Below are positions 62,804 through 64,000 of a DNA stretch of 64,000 bases, piece after piece. The notes under the pieces are model-generated. The model had not been told where the DNA came from and did not search any database. It saw nothing but the letters and a program-made list of their open reading frames with translations. A program made the position numbers and the translations under genes. This DNA is from Vreelandella massiliensis (GTDB taxonomy: Bacteria; Pseudomonadota; Gammaproteobacteria; Pseudomonadales; Halomonadaceae): NCBI RefSeq assembly GCF_900155385.1, contig NZ_LT699745.1, forward strand, positions 1,130,946 to 1,194,945. The letters run 5' to 3'. How positions within the stretch are numbered: the first letter of the stretch is position 1; every line of letters begins with the position of its first letter.

Positions 62804-63673
62804 ATGAGCAACAGTCTTCTACCGGTGGGGCAGCTTTCACCAGGCCACGACCTGGGCGGCTATATTCAAGCGGTTAACAGTATTTCCGTGCTGAGCGCGC
62901 AAGAAGAGCGCGATTTAGCATTTCGCCTGTACGATGAGGGTGACTTGGAGGCCGCCCGTCGGCTTGTCCTTTCACACCTGCGTTTTGTCGTGCACATTGC
63001 GCGCAGTTACTCCGGTTACGGCCTGCAGCAAGCGGACCTGATCCAAGAGGGTAACGTTGGATTGATGAAGGCCGTCAAGCGCTTTGACCCCAATCAAGGG
63101 GTTCGGCTAGTGTCGTTTGCGGTACACTGGATCAAAGCGGAAATCCACGAGTTTGTGCTGCGTAACTGGCGGATTGTGAAAATCGCCACCACCAAGGCCC
63201 AGCGTAAGCTGTTCTTTAACCTGCGCAGCGCGAAAAAGCGCCTGGCGTGGCTGAACAACGACGAAGTCAACGCCATCGCTAAAGACCTCGACGTTAAACC
63301 CGAGGTGGTGCGCGATATGGAAGGGCGGCTGTCGTCGTTCGATGCAGGCTTTGATGCCTCGCCAAGCGACGATGAAGAGAGCGTCTACCAGGCGCCGGTG
63401 CACTATCTTGACGATGCGGCCGCCGACCCCGCCACACAGCTAGAGGATAGCGACTACGAGCAGGACGCCACGCGCCGCTTGCAGTCGGCCTTGGAGAGCC
63501 TTGACGAGCGCTCGCGGGATATCCTCAAACGCCGCTGGCTTGCCGAGTGCAAAGCGACCCTGCACGATCTCGCCGATGTTTACGGTGTCAGCGCGGAGCG
63601 GATCCGTCAGCTGGAAAAAAACGCGATGAAAAAGCTGCGCCAGAAAATTGGCGACGACGCCTTCGCGGCCTAA
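62804..63673 (+). CDS. rpoH: Heat-shock sigma factor RpoH (sigma-32)
   Basis: The product has 289 residues from the ATG at 62804; upstream in-frame sequence to 62687 lacks family features. Region 2 reads [38 protein letters not shown]. The RpoH box [15 protein letters not shown] distinguishes it from RpoD, and region 4 ends [21 protein letters not shown]. It directs transcription of chaperone and protease genes. Position after ftsX is conserved. It is followed by a strong terminator. Confidence 0.98.
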   Translation: MSNSLLPVGQLSPGHDLGGYIQAVNSISVLSAQEERDLAFRLYDEGDLEAARRLVLSHLRFVVHIARSYSGYGLQQADLIQEGNVGLMKAVKRFDPNQGVRLVSFAVHWIKAEIHEFVLRNWRIVKIATTKAQRKLFFNLRSAKKRLAWLNNDEVNAIAKDLDVKPEVVRDMEGRLSSFDAGFDASPSDDEESVYQAPVHYLDDAAADPATQLEDSDYEQDATRRLQSALESLDERSRDILKRRWLAECKATLHDLADVYGVSAERIRQLEKNAMKKLRQKIGDDAFAA

Positions 63674-63693
63674 AGTGCCGCGTGAGCGACCTA

Positions 63694-63720
63694 AAAAACC
63701 GGCTCAGGGAGCCGGTTTTT
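63694..63720. terminator. Bidirectional terminator between rpoH and slmA
   Basis: A 12-bp stem (63694-63705 with 63709-63720) has a 3-base loop, A's upstream and T's downstream. Confidence 0.88.
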
Positions 63721-63725
63721 GTGTT

Positions 63726-64000
63726 TTAAGCTGGCTGGGGAACATCGCGCAGAAGCGGCTCCGCCAGAAGCGACCACTGATCCTCCCAGTGCTCGGTCGG
63801 CAAGCGCTTGAAGTCACTGCGAACGTACTGGGCGATACGCCCCTCCGCTTGCGCGATGAGCAGATTGGCCGCGGCGGAGGCGGTAATCGTCGGGCGCCGG
63901 CCTTCGTTGAGCTCAGCTTCGCGCAGCACCTGTTTTAACTGCATTTCCAAACGTTCAAAGAGCTGATGCACGCGCTGTCGAAGCCTCGCTGTTTCGCCGG
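63726..64000 (-). CDS. slmA: Nucleoid occlusion factor SlmA (TetR family), 3' part, runs off the window
   Basis: The minus-strand frame is open to the window edge. The visible 91 residues match the C-terminal half of E. coli SlmA: RVHQLFERLEMQLKQVLREA against [20 protein letters not shown], and IAQYVRSDFKRLPTEHWEDQW against [21 protein letters not shown]. SlmA binds DNA and FtsZ to block septum formation over the nucleoid. The DNA-binding N-terminus is outside the window. With minCDE and zapB it is the third division-site gene set here. Confidence 0.93.
   Translation of the reverse strand, partial: GETARLRQRVHQLFERLEMQLKQVLREAELNEGRRPTITASAAANLLIAQAEGRIAQYVRSDFKRLPTEHWEDQWSLLAEPLLRDVPQPA

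Overview
The window looks like chromosome of a halophilic gammaproteobacterium of the Halomonadaceae (Halomonas-like). The evidence is: Pseudomonas/E. coli-type gene order in the housekeeping blocks (rpsP-rimM-trmD-rplS, xerD-dsbC, hom-thrC-recJ, prfB-lysS, ftsY-ftsE-ftsX-rpoH, minCDE); many acidic proteins; a PHB-synthesis reductase (phaB); an osmolyte-type quaternary amine ABC transporter; and a photoactive yellow protein very close to the Halorhodospira halophila type. The genus is an inference from sequence character only.

Layout. 1-5.6 kb is a sensory cluster read left to right: the end of a chemoreceptor, a CheY-like regulator, two PAS histidine kinases, a receiver-kinase fusion, a second CheY-like regulator, and then a photoactive yellow protein (PYP) with its chromophore cysteine and active-site residues intact. 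6-16.7 kb is a catabolic/transport region: a LysR regulator divergent from a Fe(II)/2-oxoglutarate dioxygenase, a DddP-like M24 enzyme and a methylmalonate-semialdehyde-dehydrogenase-type gene. The dehydrogenase gene is split near its 5' end by a complete IS256-family element with 9-bp target duplications. Facing them are a nitrilase-family amidase and a four-gene betaine-type ABC transporter. 16.8-20.1 kb is a very small integrative element (integrase, excisionase-like protein, XRE regulator, OB-fold/HD hydrolase) abutting the 3' end of an initiator tRNA-Met gene.

20.4-36.9 kb is mostly core: phaB, a large DUF349 protein, minCDE, sbcB, a pitrilysin-type protease coupled to an SRAP-family protein that has lost its catalytic residues, a TetR regulator with an acyltransferase, the corC/ypjD pair and ffh. 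37-46.4 kb carries the ribosomal/tRNA-modification operon, xerD-dsbC, hom-thrC, recJ and a YitT membrane protein. 46.5-50.8 kb has an Rpn-family nuclease and a merR-copA-microprotein copper operon with a clear MerR-type operator. 51-64 kb has fadL, prfB (with its programmed frameshift), lysS, an MFS exporter, bolA, a HolD-like psi subunit with rimI, zapB, rsmD, ftsY-ftsE-ftsX, rpoH and the end of slmA.

Most interesting: (i) PYP beside a chemoreceptor/multi-kinase cluster with no chromophore-biosynthesis genes in view; (ii) a DddP-like enzyme that keeps all metal ligands but appears to lack the DMSP-lyase catalytic Asp, embedded in a probable osmolyte-degradation locus now disrupted by an insertion sequence; (iii) an SRAP protein with all four catalytic positions substituted; (iv) a 26-residue membrane peptide translationally coupled to copA.
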